Origin: Bifidobacteriaceae bacterium
Lineage (GTDB): Bacteria; Actinomycetota; Actinomycetes; Actinomycetales; WQXJ01
Assembly (NCBI GenBank): GCA_031256885.1
Contig: JAIRPS010000156.1
Location: 1-5,052, forward strand
DNA: 5,052 nt
Reading direction: 5' to 3'
Under the pieces are notes generated by a model. It made no database searches and was not told the DNA's origin. It saw only the letters and a program-made list of their open reading frames with translations. Positions 1 to 5,052 of the stretch are shown here, piece after piece; within the stretch, counting starts at the first letter, position 1, and each line of letters starts with the position of its first letter. Position numbers and translations under genes: made by a program.

Positions 1-508
1 GTGGCGGGTTGTATTTGAAGCCGCCGTCGCGCGGCGGGTTATGCGATGGCGTGACCACAATGCCGTCAGCCTGGTTGGCTGGTTTGGGTAAACTGCCGCG
101 CCGAGCAGGCTGGTCGCAACCATTAGCAACCAGTATGGCTCGGGAAATCGCTGGAGTTGGCGTGAAGCTGTCACGGGCATCAATTTGGACTGTCACTTCG
201 GCAGCGGCTAACACTTCTAAAGCTGTTTGCCAGGCAGGCAGTGATAGCCCGTGAGTGTCACGGCCAATGAACAGTGGACCGCCTATGCCTTGCTGCTTGC
301 GGTATTCAATGATTGCGGCGGTTATGGCAATAATGTGGTTTTGGTTGAACGCGCCGTCAAAGGCTGAACCACGGTGGCCAGATGTACCAAACACCACCTG
401 TTCGGCAGGGTTGTGCGGGTCGGGTTGCCGGTCATAGTACGCAGCAACTAATGCATCGAGGTCAATCAGGTCGTCAGGTTGAGCAGGCGTGCCAGCGCGT
501 GAATCCAT
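1..508 (-). CDS. pgm: Phosphoglucomutase (alpha-D-glucose-specific), N-terminal part, cut by window edge
   Basis: Cytoplasmic enzyme interconverting glucose 1-phosphate and glucose 6-phosphate, linking glycolysis with glycogen and sugar-nucleotide synthesis. I translated 169 residues from the ATG at 508 to the left edge; about 380 more are expected, since the family runs to roughly 545-560. The match to the bacterial long Pgm type is very clear: the N-terminal AGTPAQ...DL segment, VVFGTSGHRGSAFDGAFN (residues 38-55), GPLFIGRDTHGLS (77-89), FTPTPA (115-120), and the catalytic loop GIVVTPSHNPP (149-159) with the phosphoserine at Ser155. The following segment reads RDGGFKYNPP, where relatives usually have Glu for the Arg. 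About ten extra residues lie just before the catalytic loop (130-146). The start is fixed by family alignment; a Shine-Dalgarno-like AAAGGTGG lies rather far upstream (13 nt). It is the last gene visible in a same-strand series, 46 bp after its neighbour. Confidence 0.95.
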   Translation of the reverse strand, partial: MDSRAGTPAQPDDLIDLDALVAAYYDRQPDPHNPAEQVVFGTSGHRGSAFDGAFNQNHIIAITAAIIEYRKQQGIGGPLFIGRDTHGLSLPAWQTALEVLAAAEVTVQIDARDSFTPTPAISRAILVANGCDQPARRGSLPKPANQADGIVVTPSHNPPRDGGFKYNPP

Positions 509-509
509 A

Positions 510-525
510 GTGGCTATCTTGCCAC
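510..525 (-). promoter_or_regulatory. Small hairpin overlapping the pgm Shine-Dalgarno
   Basis: The pgm leader carries GTGGC, a six-base loop, then GCCAC, ending one base before the ATG. The 5' arm overlaps the only Shine-Dalgarno-like motif in the 46-bp gap (AAAGGTGG, complement of 522-529). Five base pairs are certain, and a G-U pair can be added. Seen directly: the inverted repeat and its position. Inferred: it may limit ribosome access to pgm, or a shifted fold may shorten the long 13-nt spacing. A 5-bp stem can easily occur by chance. Confidence 0.3.
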
Positions 526-554
526 CTTTAATGACTCTTGCAGCTATTTTTGGC

Positions 555-1313
555 TTAGCGCAACTCAAAACGGGTGTCGTCTGATTCAGCGCCGTTAACA
601 GTGGCCACCACATGGTAGGTACCTGGGCGGCCAGGTGCCGGTAAGTCTGCCTGGCAAGTTTCCGATGACCGTTGCCCATTCCAGGTGACGGTGATTGGTT
701 CGCTCGCACTGGGCTGCAACAGTACAAGCTGGGGTGAGATTAGACCGCTCAGGTCGTTGGCTGGCGGCAAATTGTCTGATTCAGAACCATCAGTGGCTGC
801 CACTAAACCATCGGCTAACTGATTGTCGAGGTTGGCAGAATCATCGGTGGTTGCTTCAGGATCATCGAAAAGCTCTTGATCATCTTGTGTGTCTACACCG
901 TCAGGGCAGTCTTGACTGTCAAATATCCGGTCAGAACCGCTGGTGACATGCAAACTGATGGCTGCCGGGTCAACTGCGCAAGCGGTTGACCCGGTGTTGG
1001 TGACGTTGGCTGTGAAAACGATTGGCGCACCGGAATCAAAACTGTAAGTGGTTGGTGCCAGTTCAACTTTCAGGTCAGCTTTAGCACAGTCAGCTACTTC
1101 AGGTGGCGGTGAGAACGTGTCAAGAGCTGCCAATGTGGTTGGTGTGGCGGTTGGTGTTTTCTTAGCTTTCGGCTCAGACCCACCACAAGCTTTGATGATC
1201 AACACAAATATCACGACCACTACAATCGCGCCGAGCAGGAAAATCGCACGGTTACGCCAGTAGTAGCTGGGGGGCTGTGGCCCCGGTCCAGTTGGGTGCA
1301 GCAAGGCGTTCAC
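555..1313 (-). CDS. Membrane-anchored extracytoplasmic protein with Ig-like fold, function unknown
   Basis: 252 residues. A short cytoplasmic N-terminus with positive charge (Trp-Arg-Asn-Arg at 19-22) precedes one hydrophobic helix (about 23-40). Next is a Pro/Thr/Lys-rich linker (47-60) and a domain of about 190 residues outside the cell. Cys43 just after the helix is not in a proper lipobox, so I favour a signal anchor over a lipoprotein. The outer domain begins with a Cys (76) and has strands and motifs (FTANVTNTGSTAC, SGSDRIFDSQDC, ITVTWNGQRSSETC, PGTYHVVATVNG) that recall small Ig-like domains common in actinobacterial cell-surface proteins. Four outer cysteines (76, 112, 136, 220) could form two disulfides. 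Residues 137-189 form a strongly acidic insertion with no Lys or Arg. GTG start, 20 bp after the kinase stop, with only a weak AGG nine bases upstream. I cannot name a function; a role in envelope assembly or signalling would be guesswork. Confidence 0.85.
   Translation of the reverse strand: MNALLHPTGPGPQPPSYYWRNRAIFLLGAIVVVVIFVLIIKACGGSEPKAKKTPTATPTTLAALDTFSPPPEVADCAKADLKVELAPTTYSFDSGAPIVFTANVTNTGSTACAVDPAAISLHVTSGSDRIFDSQDCPDGVDTQDDQELFDDPEATTDDSANLDNQLADGLVAATDGSESDNLPPANDLSGLISPQLVLLQPSASEPITVTWNGQRSSETCQADLPAPGRPGTYHVVATVNGAESDDTRFELR
965..994. repeat. Perfect 10-bp inverted repeat inside the anchored protein gene
   Basis: Arms CCGGGTCAAC (965-974) and GTTGACCCGG (985-994) are exact reverse complements with a 10-base spacer. 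On a plus-strand RNA the spacer extends the stem by a U-G, a G-C and a C-G pair and leaves a GCAA tetraloop, giving 13 consecutive pairs. On the minus-strand mRNA the spacer has a C-A mismatch, so the stem is less continuous. It lies in codons for NTGSTACAVDPAA. No T-run follows on either strand, so it is not an intrinsic terminator. No function can be assigned. Confidence 0.6.
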
Positions 1314-1333
1314 GTTGATCAGCCTATTGACCG

Positions 1334-1969
1334 CTACCGTTGTTCATCTGTGCGGCGCGCCGAAAAATTGTTGTAGCCGCACACGATTTGTTCCGCAACT
1401 TGTTGAACCGACTGCCTGGTTGTGTCAATAACTAGGTCAAAGTTGGTGGCTTTGGTGATATCAACACCGTAACGGGTGGTAAACCGGCGACGTTCGGAAG
1501 CTGCCCGGTCAACCAGCGCCTGAGCGGCCTGGTCAAGCGTTTGATACGCCTCAGTTTGAGCGGGGTCACGGTCCAGCACTCGCTTGGCGGCGGTTGCTGG
1601 GTCCACAGTTAGCCGCACCCGGAAACAGTGGGGTACAAAATGCCAGGCCATGCGGGAATCAAAAATGATTGGTTGGGTTGCTTGGGCAGCCAGCTGTTGT
1701 GTGCCGGAATCGATCTGATCATCAATGGTTTGGTCTTGTTCAGCGAGCAGATTGGCTTGCAATGTGGTTAGGTGCATTGCGGCAGCAATTGATCGCTGGA
1801 TTGCACCTGTGGAAACCACCTGGTAGCCCAGCTGTTCCGCTAAGGCAGCGGCTACCGCACTTTTGCCGCTGCCTAAATCACCAGAGATCGTCAAATGGAC
1901 TATGGCAGCGCCAGCGGGTGGTTCAGTGGGTGAGCTTAGCTTTGGTGTCAGTGGCACGGTCATGGACAT
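1334..1969 (-). CDS. Cytidylate-kinase-like P-loop nucleoside monophosphate kinase (archaeal-type family)
   Basis: 211 residues, cytosolic, predicted to transfer phosphate from ATP to a nucleoside monophosphate. The Walker A motif GDLGSGKS is at 30-37, directly after the first beta strand (IVHLTISG). STGAIQRSIA (53-62) sits where NMP kinases bind the acceptor. DDQID (83-87), IIFDSRMAW (101-109) and the LID-like RAASERRRFTTRYGVDI (155-171) followed by NFDLVIDT (176-183) are typical of the archaeal-type CMP kinase family, not of the common bacterial Cmk. CMP as substrate is therefore likely but unproven. The gene starts at ATG 1969 or at ATG 1963 two codons later; the latter gives an ATGA overlap with the argA stop and suggests translational coupling. 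Neither has a good Shine-Dalgarno. The first 20 residues are Pro/Thr-rich and precede the fold. The gene ends 20 bp before the anchored protein gene. Confidence 0.8.
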   Translation of the reverse strand: MSMTVPLTPKLSSPTEPPAGAAIVHLTISGDLGSGKSAVAAALAEQLGYQVVSTGAIQRSIAAAMHLTTLQANLLAEQDQTIDDQIDSGTQQLAAQATQPIIFDSRMAWHFVPHCFRVRLTVDPATAAKRVLDRDPAQTEAYQTLDQAAQALVDRAASERRRFTTRYGVDITKATNFDLVIDTTRQSVQQVAEQIVCGYNNFSARRTDEQR

Positions 1970-2487
1970 AGCTTAGAGTCCGGCACGATTTCAAGCAGCA
2001 TGCGCGTGTTGCCTAAAGTGTTGGGCTTAACGCGAGCGAGGTCTAAAAACTCGGCCACACCGACATCGTGCGAGCGCAGCATTTCCTGGTAAACCGCCGG
2101 ACTGACTGGTGTACCGGTGATGGGGCGAAAGCCGTGCCGAGCAAAAAACTCAACCTCAAAAGTTAGGCAAAAAACTCGCTTCAACCCGAGATCGCGCGCT
2201 CGGCGTAGCAAACCAGTCAGGATTTGATGGCCAACCCCAAGGCCATGAAAAGCCGGGTCCACAGCCATGGTGCGGATCTCTGCCAGATCTTCCCACATGA
2301 TGTGTAAAGCACCGCAACCAACCAGCTGGCCTTCGTTGAAAGCCACCTCAAACTCTTGCACGGATTCGTAAAACTCAACCGGCCAACGCCGCACAATCCG
2401 CCGCTGGTCAACATAGGCAGCAGTCAAGGCACGGATGGCAGTGACATCAGCAGGGCGTCCACGCCGTAATATGAGGGGCGCTGCCAC
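1960..2487 (-). CDS. argA: N-acetylglutamate synthase, short GNAT type
   Basis: Makes N-acetylglutamate from acetyl-CoA and glutamate, the first step of arginine synthesis. Its 175 residues form a single GNAT domain, without the amino-acid-kinase domain of E. coli ArgA. It closely resembles the mycobacterial ArgA family (Rv2747): LRRGRPADVTAIRAL at 7-21, VGCGALHIMWEDLAEIRTMAVDP at 56-78 (split by the turn at Asp67), the acetyl-CoA loop HGLGVGH (81-87), VFCLTFEVEFFARHGF (105-120), GTPVSPAVYQEM (125-136) and the C-terminal block VAEFLDLARVKPNTLGNTRM (144-163). Work on the mycobacterial enzyme reports use of glutamine as well as glutamate, and arginine inhibition; whether that holds here is unknown. 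GTG start directly follows the deoC TAG with no spacer and no Shine-Dalgarno, so expression probably depends on reinitiation after deoC. No other in-frame start fits, because the conserved fold begins by residue 6. No other arginine gene is in the window. Confidence 0.92.
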   Translation of the reverse strand: MAAPLILRRGRPADVTAIRALTAAYVDQRRIVRRWPVEFYESVQEFEVAFNEGQLVGCGALHIMWEDLAEIRTMAVDPAFHGLGVGHQILTGLLRRARDLGLKRVFCLTFEVEFFARHGFRPITGTPVSPAVYQEMLRSHDVGVAEFLDLARVKPNTLGNTRMLLEIVPDSKLCP

Positions 2488-3135
2488 CTACGGAAGCTGA
2501 CTGAGAATTGCTGCGCTGGCGGAACAGCCAATTCGTTCAGCACCAGCTTCAATCATGGCTAAAGCAGTCGGTAGGTCTTTGATCCCACCAGAGGCTTTGA
2601 CTCGCAGACGTCCGGCAACTGTTCGGGTCATCAACGCGACCGCTTGGACGGATGCGCCGCCTGCCGCATGAAAGCCGGTGGAGGTTTTCACCCAGTCGGC
2701 TCCGGCGTCTTCAGCCGCCCAGCAAGCCGCCACGATTTGTGCCTCGGTCAGGGCGGCTGATTCAATGATCACTTTCAAGGGCACACCTGCTGGCACAACC
2801 GCCCGCACGGCAGCAATATCCGCAGTAACCAGTGACCATTCGGAAGCTTTGGCGCGACCCAGGTTCATTACCATGTCAATTTCCCCAGCACCGTTTGCGA
2901 CCGCTTGGGCGGCTTCGGCTGCTTTGATTTGCGGCAGATGCGCACCGGAGGGGAAGCCAACCACGGTCACTGGCGTTACGCCAGTGGATGCTAGCGGCAG
3001 AAAACAGGGTGAGACACAAACCCCAAAAACGCCAAGTTCCACGCTTTCGCGCAGGTGCCGCTCAACTTCCTGAATGGTCGCTTCAGGCTTGAGCAGCGTA
3101 TGGTCAATCATCTGGGCTAGTTGCGCGCGGTTCAC
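2488..3135 (-). CDS. deoC: Deoxyribose-phosphate aldolase
   Basis: Class I aldolase that splits 2-deoxyribose 5-phosphate into glyceraldehyde 3-phosphate and acetaldehyde, the last step of deoxynucleoside breakdown, in the cytosol. 215 residues, the full length for the compact bacterial form. Motifs in order: [11 protein letters not shown] (10-20), [12 protein letters not shown] (38-49), VVGFPSGAH (58-66), EIDMVMNLG (85-93) with Asp87, [10 protein letters not shown] (121-130), the Schiff-base lysine Lys150 in VKTSTGF (149-155), VKASGGIKD (179-187) with the assisting Lys180, and the phosphate-binding end ERIGCSAS (200-207). No key residue is missing. GTG start preceded by a strong Shine-Dalgarno (AAGGGGAG) with eight bases between. 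It follows clpC after 100 bp and abuts argA. No other nucleoside-catabolism gene is beside it, so it is not in a classical deo operon here. Confidence 0.97.
   Translation of the reverse strand: MNRAQLAQMIDHTLLKPEATIQEVERHLRESVELGVFGVCVSPCFLPLASTGVTPVTVVGFPSGAHLPQIKAAEAAQAVANGAGEIDMVMNLGRAKASEWSLVTADIAAVRAVVPAGVPLKVIIESAALTEAQIVAACWAAEDAGADWVKTSTGFHAAGGASVQAVALMTRTVAGRLRVKASGGIKDLPTALAMIEAGAERIGCSASAAILSQLP
2968..2986. repeat. 8-bp perfect hairpin within deoC
   Basis: CACTGGCG (2968-2975), a three-base spacer TTA, then CGCCAGTG (2979-2986): exact complementary arms giving a tight GC-rich hairpin on either strand. It lies in the codons for STGVTPV. There is no downstream T-run, so it is not a terminator. 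An 8-bp arm with a short loop is expected at close to once by chance in a window of this size, so no role is claimed. Confidence 0.5.
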
Positions 3136-3143
3136 CGGGTTAT

Positions 3144-3151
3144 CTCCCCTT
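3144..3151 (-). promoter_or_regulatory. Shine-Dalgarno of deoC
   Basis: AAGGGGAG on the minus strand, eight bases before the GTG at 3135. It is the clearest ribosome binding site in the window and it fixes the deoC start at GTG. By contrast, argA, the kinase and the anchored protein have weak or no such site, which fits deoC being the entry point for ribosomes in a coupled block. Confidence 0.8.
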
Positions 3152-3152
3152 G

Positions 3153-3179
3153 TTGGGCTCGGGTAGGTCTGCTGCCCAA
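3153..3179 (-). promoter_or_regulatory. Stem-loop just upstream of the deoC ribosome binding site
   Basis: TTGGGC (complement of 3174-3179) and GCCCAA (complement of 3153-3158) form an exact 6-bp stem with a 15-base loop, ending two bases before the AAGGGGAG ribosome site. A competing pairing is possible: CCTTG at the start of the 5' arm can pair with CAAGG, which overlaps the ribosome site. Seen directly: the complementary segments. Inferred: the two folds could expose or hide the ribosome site. It may equally be chance in GC-rich sequence. No T-run follows. Confidence 0.3.
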
Positions 3180-3235
3180 GGATACTCGCCGCCAGGGCGT
3201 TGCGTCACCATTTAACTGTTCAAATGAGCTTGCGA

Positions 3236-5052
3236 TTATGCCGGTGCGGGTTGTTCCTGTTCGGCTGGGTCGGCAGGCTCAGCCGGACTGTCCGATTTGC
3301 TCGGCAGGCGGCCTTCAGACTTGGCTTTGAAGGTGAATTTGCCGAGTACGCCTTCACCCACAGCATCAATCACCACGTTTTGACCAGCTTTGATCTCACC
3401 GAACAGGATTTTTTCAGAGAGCTGGTCTTCAATGTCGCGTTGGATGGCGCGGCGCAGCGGACGTGCGCCTAACACGGGGTCGTAGCCGCGTTCGGCAAGC
3501 AGTTGTTTAGCGCCGGCGGTCAAACTGATGGTCATCGATTTGGCGGCTAGGCGTTCGGACAGTTTGCTGATCATCAGGTCAACAATCTGCACAATCTGCT
3601 CTTGGGTGAGCTGCGGGAAGACAATCGTGTCATCAACCCGGTTGAGGAACTCTGGCCGGAAATGCTGCTTCAGCTCATCGTTCACCTTGTTTTTCATCCG
3701 CTCATAGTCGGTGGCTAGCTCGCCGCCGGCTTGGAAGCCGGTCATCACGCCTTTGGCAATGTCGCGGGTGCCCAGGTTGGTGGTCATAATGATCACCGTG
3801 TTTTTGAAGTCAACGCTGCGGCCTTGCGCATCAGTTAGGCGACCGTCTTCAAGGACTTGCAGCAGTGTGTTGAAAATGTCCGCATGGGCTTTTTCAACTT
3901 CATCGAAAAGCACCACTGAGAAGGGCCTGCGCCGCACTTTTTCGGTCAACTGGCCGCCTTCTTCGTAGCCGACATAGCCGGGTGGGGAGCCGAACAGTCG
4001 TGAAACGGTGTGTCGTTCAGCGAACTCGCCCATGTCGAGCTGGATCAGGGCTTCTTCATCACCGAACAAAAATTCGGCGAGGGCTTTGGCCAGCTCGGTT
4101 TTACCTACACCGGTTGGTCCGGCAAAGATGAAGGAACCGCCCGGCCGTTTGGGGTCTTTCAGGCCGGCCCGGGTGCGCCGAATCGCCTGCGATAACGCTT
4201 TGATGGCTTCTTCTTGACCAACCACACGCTTGTGCAGTTCGTCTTCCATGCGCAGTAGCCGGGTGGATTCTTCTTCAGTCAGTTTGACTACGGGAATGCC
4301 GGTGGACATGGCCAAAACTTCGGCAATCAGTTCTTCATCAACCTGGCTGACAGTGTCTAAATCGCCTGATCGCCACAGTTTTTCGCGTTCTTCACGCTGC
4401 TCGGTCAACTGCTTTTCTTTGTCGCGCAGGGCGGCTGCCTTTTCAAAGTCTTGCTCGTCAATGGCAGATTCTTTGTCACGCCGGGTGGCGGCGATTTGCT
4501 CGTCGAGTTCGCGTAGCTCTGGCGGGGCGGTCATGCGGCGGATGCGCAAGCGCGCGCCGGCTTCGTCAATTAGGTCAATCGCTTTGTCCGGCAGGTAACG
4601 ATCATTGACGTAGCGGTCAGCCAGGTTGGCTGCAGCCACTAATGCGCCGTCGGTAATGGACACGCGGTGGTGCGCTTCGTAGCGGTCACGCAAGCCTTTG
4701 AGAATGTCAATGGTGTGGTTGAGGCTTGGTTCGTTGACTTGGATGGGTTGGAAGCGCCGTTCTAAAGCCGGGTCTTTTTCCACGTATTTGCGGTATTCGT
4801 CAAGCGTGGTGGCTCCAACGGTTTGCAGTTCGCCGCGCGCCAGCATTGGTTTGAGGATTGAGGCAGCATCAATTGCACCTTCAGCAGCACCGGCCCCAAC
4901 CAGGGTGTGGATTTCGTCAATGAAGAGCACAATGTCGCCGCGCGTACGGATTTCTTTGAGGACTTTTTTCAAACGTTCCTCAAAGTCGCCACGGTAGCGT
5001 GAGCCTGCCACCAATGATCCCAGGTCAAGCGTGTAAAGATGCTTGTCTTTGA
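3236..5052 (-). CDS. clpC: ATP-dependent Clp protease ATP-binding subunit ClpC, C-terminal part, cut by window edge
   Basis: Hexameric AAA+ unfoldase that feeds proteins to ClpP. The visible part is 604 residues; about 240 N-terminal residues (N-domain and the first Walker A) lie beyond the right edge. Reading is open through to the window end, so the TTG at 5014 is an internal Leu codon, not a start. Counting from the first complete codon at 5050: D1 pore loop [11 protein letters not shown] (about 16-26), D1 Walker B VLFIDE (41-46), D1 arginine finger in ALERRF (95-100), the middle domain with a UVR-like coiled coil (about 180-218), D2 Walker A GPTGVGKT (311-318), D2 pore loop GYVG (358-361), D2 Walker B VVLFDE (379-384), sensor 1 Asn425 in TTNLG, arginine finger Arg471 in FLNRV, and sensor 2 Arg530 in GARPLRR. 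The UVR motif separates it from ClpB. The ClpP-docking position reads TGF, which is unusual. The last 20 or so residues are a Pro/Ala/Glu-rich tail, as in other actinobacterial ClpC. Confidence 0.98.
   Translation of the reverse strand, partial: KDKHLYTLDLGSLVAGSRYRGDFEERLKKVLKEIRTRGDIVLFIDEIHTLVGAGAAEGAIDAASILKPMLARGELQTVGATTLDEYRKYVEKDPALERRFQPIQVNEPSLNHTIDILKGLRDRYEAHHRVSITDGALVAAANLADRYVNDRYLPDKAIDLIDEAGARLRIRRMTAPPELRELDEQIAATRRDKESAIDEQDFEKAAALRDKEKQLTEQREEREKLWRSGDLDTVSQVDEELIAEVLAMSTGIPVVKLTEEESTRLLRMEDELHKRVVGQEEAIKALSQAIRRTRAGLKDPKRPGGSFIFAGPTGVGKTELAKALAEFLFGDEEALIQLDMGEFAERHTVSRLFGSPPGYVGYEEGGQLTEKVRRRPFSVVLFDEVEKAHADIFNTLLQVLEDGRLTDAQGRSVDFKNTVIIMTTNLGTRDIAKGVMTGFQAGGELATDYERMKNKVNDELKQHFRPEFLNRVDDTIVFPQLTQEQIVQIVDLMISKLSERLAAKSMTISLTAGAKQLLAERGYDPVLGARPLRRAIQRDIEDQLSEKILFGEIKAGQNVVIDAVGEGVLGKFTFKAKSEGRLPSKSDSPAEPADPAEQEQPAPA

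Larger units (their letters stand above)
3136..3235 (-). other. clpC-deoC intergenic region
   Basis: This 100-bp gap is the longest non-coding stretch in the window. It holds the deoC Shine-Dalgarno and a 6-bp stem-loop at 3153-3179. I see no intrinsic terminator after clpC: no GC-rich stem followed by a T-run. A weak promoter-like pair reads GTGACG (complement of 3203-3208), 18 bases, TATCCT (complement of 3179-3184), each matching four of six consensus bases, which is not strong support. No CIRCE, HAIR or clear ClgR-type palindrome was seen. deoC may be transcribed from here or by read-through from clpC. Confidence 0.5.

Noticed and set aside
21..37. 6-bp GC-rich hairpin CCGCCG/CGGCGG in pgm
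   Set aside because: Arises from the GC-rich codons of the conserved NPPRDGG segment; no T-run or other regulatory sign.
9..437. Plus-strand open frames at the left edge
   Set aside because: The minus strand encodes an unmistakable Pgm N-terminus through the whole region, with intact catalytic motifs.
1271..1284. GGGGC/GCCCC hairpin shortly after the anchored protein start
   Set aside because: Only five pairs, made by Pro/Gly codons; too weak to call a translational control element.
2678..3073. Plus-strand open frame of 131 codons opposite deoC
   Set aside because: It lies fully antisense to a clear deoC, has a low-complexity Ala/Thr/Ser-rich translation and no recognisable motif; it mirrors the codon bias of deoC.
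3263..3286. Inverted repeat CGGCTG/CAGCCG near the clpC 3' end, considered as a terminator
   Set aside because: It lies inside the coding region for the Pro/Ala/Glu tail before the stop codon and has no T-run after it.
3726..3741. Near-perfect palindrome CCGGCTTGGAAGCCGG in clpC
   Set aside because: It encodes TGFQAG in frame, has only a two-base centre and no neighbouring regulatory signal; likely codon coincidence.
4230..4598. Plus-strand open frame of 122 codons opposite clpC
   Set aside because: Ser/Arg-rich translation typical of an antisense shadow; the minus strand encodes the conserved ClpC middle domain here.
4627..4638. 12-bp perfect palindrome TGGCTGCAGCCA in clpC
   Set aside because: About one such palindrome is expected by chance in 5 kb, and it encodes a plain Ala-rich stretch.
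5012..5014. TTG at 5014 as a start of a shorter ClpC
   Set aside because: The frame stays open to the window end and continues with conserved ClpC residues ([12 protein letters not shown]), so this is an internal Leu.

Overview
The window is a compact, ordinary-looking stretch of bacterial chromosome in which every supported gene lies on the minus strand. Read in the direction of transcription (from high to low coordinates), the order is: clpC (3' part only), deoC, argA, a P-loop kinase of the archaeal-type cytidylate kinase family, a membrane-anchored extracytoplasmic protein, and pgm (5' part only). The protein families point to an actinobacterium. ClpC has the actinobacterial form with a UVR-type middle domain. 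ArgA is the short, GNAT-only N-acetylglutamate synthase known from mycobacteria. Pgm is the long alpha-D-glucose-specific type. Base composition looks only moderately GC-rich, well below Streptomyces or Mycobacterium, which would suit a lower-GC lineage such as Actinomycetaceae. That placement is inference.

Region by region: 3236-5052 holds the last 604 codons of clpC. Next is a 100-bp gap (3136-3235) with a possible stem-loop and a clear Shine-Dalgarno for deoC. deoC, argA and the kinase gene are packed tightly: deoC and argA abut with no bases between them, and argA overlaps the kinase start. After 20 bp comes the anchored protein gene, then 46 bp, then pgm, which runs off the left edge of the window. 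Three of the five visible starts are GTG. I see no convincing intrinsic terminator, so read-through across the whole block is possible.

The products do not form one pathway. ClpC is a protein-unfolding ATPase, DeoC breaks down deoxyribose 5-phosphate, ArgA starts arginine synthesis, the kinase probably phosphorylates a nucleoside monophosphate, and Pgm interconverts glucose 1- and 6-phosphate. The tight spacing suggests co-transcription and translational coupling of deoC-argA-kinase rather than a shared function.

I found no mobile element, CRISPR array, RNA gene or new system. The points most worth checking are a changed ClpP-docking tripeptide in ClpC, the same-frame stop/start junction between deoC and argA, a 10-bp perfect inverted repeat inside the anchored protein gene, and insertions in that protein and in Pgm.
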